Position numbers and translations under genes: made by a program. Below the pieces are notes generated by a model. It was not told the DNA's origin. It saw nothing but the letters and a program-made list of their open reading frames with translations, and searched no databases. 5,315 bases of DNA, taken from NCBI GenBank assembly GCA_028717465.1, contig JAQUNS010000062.1, forward strand, positions 1-5,315, in the 5' to 3' direction. Source of the stretch: Candidatus Omnitrophota bacterium (lineage in GTDB: Bacteria; Omnitrophota; Gorgyraeia; Kaelpiales; Kaelpiaceae). Shown piece by piece: positions 4,816-5,315 of the stretch. How positions within the stretch are numbered: the first letter of the stretch is position 1; each line of letters opens with the position of its first letter.

Positions 4816-5105
4816 CCTTACTCTTTACTGTACCCCGTGTAAATATTAGTTATAATTATATCTCTGATTTGCCAGTATTGCAGATGCACACTACATAAAA
4901 GCATACATAGTATTATACGTCCATTCCGAGATGATTTTATAGCAGCATTATCGGAAAATTCCTGGTGGTATAGTAGGCGGGAGAAAACCGTGTAAATTCT
5001 AACTACACCCTAAACAGCGTAGATAGCGCTATTCTGGGGAAAAACCTGTTGGCGCTTACTGATGCCAAAACTAAGCGATGAATTTAACGGCATTTTACCA
5101 TAAGA

Positions 5106-5141
5106 AGATAAGACGCCCAAACCTTACTGGGCGTCTTATCT
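5106..5141 (-). terminator. Strong terminator hairpin of the partial upstream gene
   Basis: AGATAAGACGCCCA and TGGGCGTCTTATCT form a perfect 14-bp stem around an 8-nt loop, starting 29 nt after the stop at 5171. The minus-strand 3' side continues TCTTATGG, T-rich but not a clean run. The plus strand reads TCTTATCTCTTAGG, so the hairpin could work both ways, though no plus-strand gene needs it. Confidence 0.78.
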
Positions 5142-5170
5142 CTTAGGTTGCCGTTCTAATAATCTTATTT

Positions 5171-5315
5171 TTAATTGAACGTTCTTGATGCACAGTTCAA
5201 CGAAGAAGAACGGAATTCTATTTTTTTAATATTCAACTTGTCTTTCAATAGTTCATAGAATACTGTACAGAACCATTCGCATGTAGGACGATAAAAGGGT
5301 CGGTGAGAAGCAATG
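5171..5315 (-). CDS. C-terminal fragment, possibly QueD/6-pyruvoyl-tetrahydropterin synthase-like (partial)
   Basis: The last 47 codons of a gene whose start lies beyond base 5315, read on the minus strand in the frame from 5314 to the TAA at 5171-5173. The tail includes HRPFYRPTCEWFCTVFYELL, then a KDKLNIKKIEF strand and RSSSLNCASRTFN. The layout PT-x-E, an amphipathic helix, then a beta strand and a polar turn at the C-terminus resembles QueD-family (6-carboxy- or 6-pyruvoyl-tetrahydropterin synthase) proteins, which act in queuosine or pterin synthesis. In those, a glutamate normally follows the last strand (E-T/S-x); here an arginine stands at that place (FRSS), so a divergent paralogue or another family is possible. 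An intact frame, sensible amino-acid composition and a well-placed terminator support a real gene. Confidence in the gene is high; confidence in the family is low to moderate. Confidence 0.6.
   Translation of the reverse strand, partial: IASHRPFYRPTCEWFCTVFYELLKDKLNIKKIEFRSSSLNCASRTFN

Larger units (their letters stand above)
4615..5170. other. Long intergenic region upstream of the zinc-ribbon gene
   Basis: This stretch of more than 500 bases has no gene I can support. Its 4615-4815 part is regulatory, as listed separately. Bases 4816-5105 are broken by stops in most frames. One minus-strand frame stays open for about 60 codons but lacks a credible start, ribosome site or recognisable motif. 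This part holds a 10-bp palindrome ATAGCGCTAT (5023-5032), a pseudoknot-capable segment (5049-5076) and two CCGTGTAAAT copies (4835-4844, 4988-4997). No tRNA, tmRNA, SRP or RNase P signature was seen. The rest is the terminator at 5106-5141. Confidence 0.55.

Noticed and set aside
4835..4997. Two CCGTGTAAAT copies 153 bp apart could be insertion-sequence ends.
   Set aside because: They are in direct, not inverted, orientation, similarity fades after 10 bases, and no transposase remnant or target duplication is visible between or beside them.
4816..5010. A minus-strand frame of about 60 codons without stops (translation containing TVFSRLLYHQEFSDNAA).
   Set aside because: No in-frame credible start, no ribosome site, no recognised motif, and composition unlike the neighbouring genes; chance openness in AT-rich DNA is simpler.
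4997..5011. Plus-strand TTCTAACTACACCCT closely resembles the loop and 3' strand of a class I preQ1 riboswitch, tempting beside a QueD-like gene.
   Set aside because: The 5' P1 strand (a GAGGG-like run) is missing, there is no A-rich tail with the pseudoknot ACTAA partner, it reads on the opposite strand to the QueD-like gene, and no plus-strand gene follows.

Overview
The window looks like chromosomal DNA from a Gram-negative-type bacterium. A TolC-like outer-membrane protein, a periplasmic adaptor and an RND inner-membrane pump imply two membranes. The AT-leaning composition, together with a DUF5674 protein, its small helical partner and a CxxC-x17-CxxC mini zinc ribbon, recalls uncultured lineages such as Omnitrophota or relatives. 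That placement is from memory of where these families occur, not from a search. Every supported gene reads on the minus strand, so the gene order runs from high to low coordinates.

Bases 1-3403 form an efflux operon: promoter and operator, TetR-family repressor, TolC-like outer-membrane factor, short membrane-fusion protein, then an RND pump cut by the window edge. The genes are packed tightly (2-nt gap, 14-nt overlap, 4-nt ATGA overlap). The promoter is TTGACA-17-TATATT, and a perfect 12-bp inverted repeat covers its -10 box and predicted start. This suggests that the repressor shuts off its own operon. The adaptor is unusually short: it keeps the beta-barrel and membrane-proximal parts but appears to lack the lipoyl and coiled-coil hairpin regions.

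Bases 3469-4212 hold a two-gene cassette: a DUF5674 protein translationally coupled (ATGA) to a small all-helical protein of unknown function. Its best promoter puts transcription start on the A of the ATG, so the mRNA may be leaderless. The -35 and spacer of that promoter overlap a terminator-like hairpin that could end upstream transcription.

Bases 4441-4815 hold a 57-residue zinc-ribbon gene that is easily missed because a longer shadow frame covers it. It has a strong Shine-Dalgarno, a leader hairpin, a TTGCTG-17-TATAAT promoter and a perfect 10-bp inverted repeat over the -10 and start. Further upstream, a TTGACA-16-TATGAT promoter followed by a terminator-like hairpin may make a separate short RNA or an attenuated leader.

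Bases 4816-5170 contain no convincing gene. They end in a strong 14-bp terminator hairpin belonging to a gene whose last 47 codons lie at 5171-5315 and which weakly resembles the QueD/6-pyruvoyl-tetrahydropterin synthase family.

The most interesting themes are the perfect dyads placed on promoters (two clear cases plus an unassigned 14-bp repeat at 4309-4340), the reduced adaptor, and the coupled DUF5674 cassette of unknown role.
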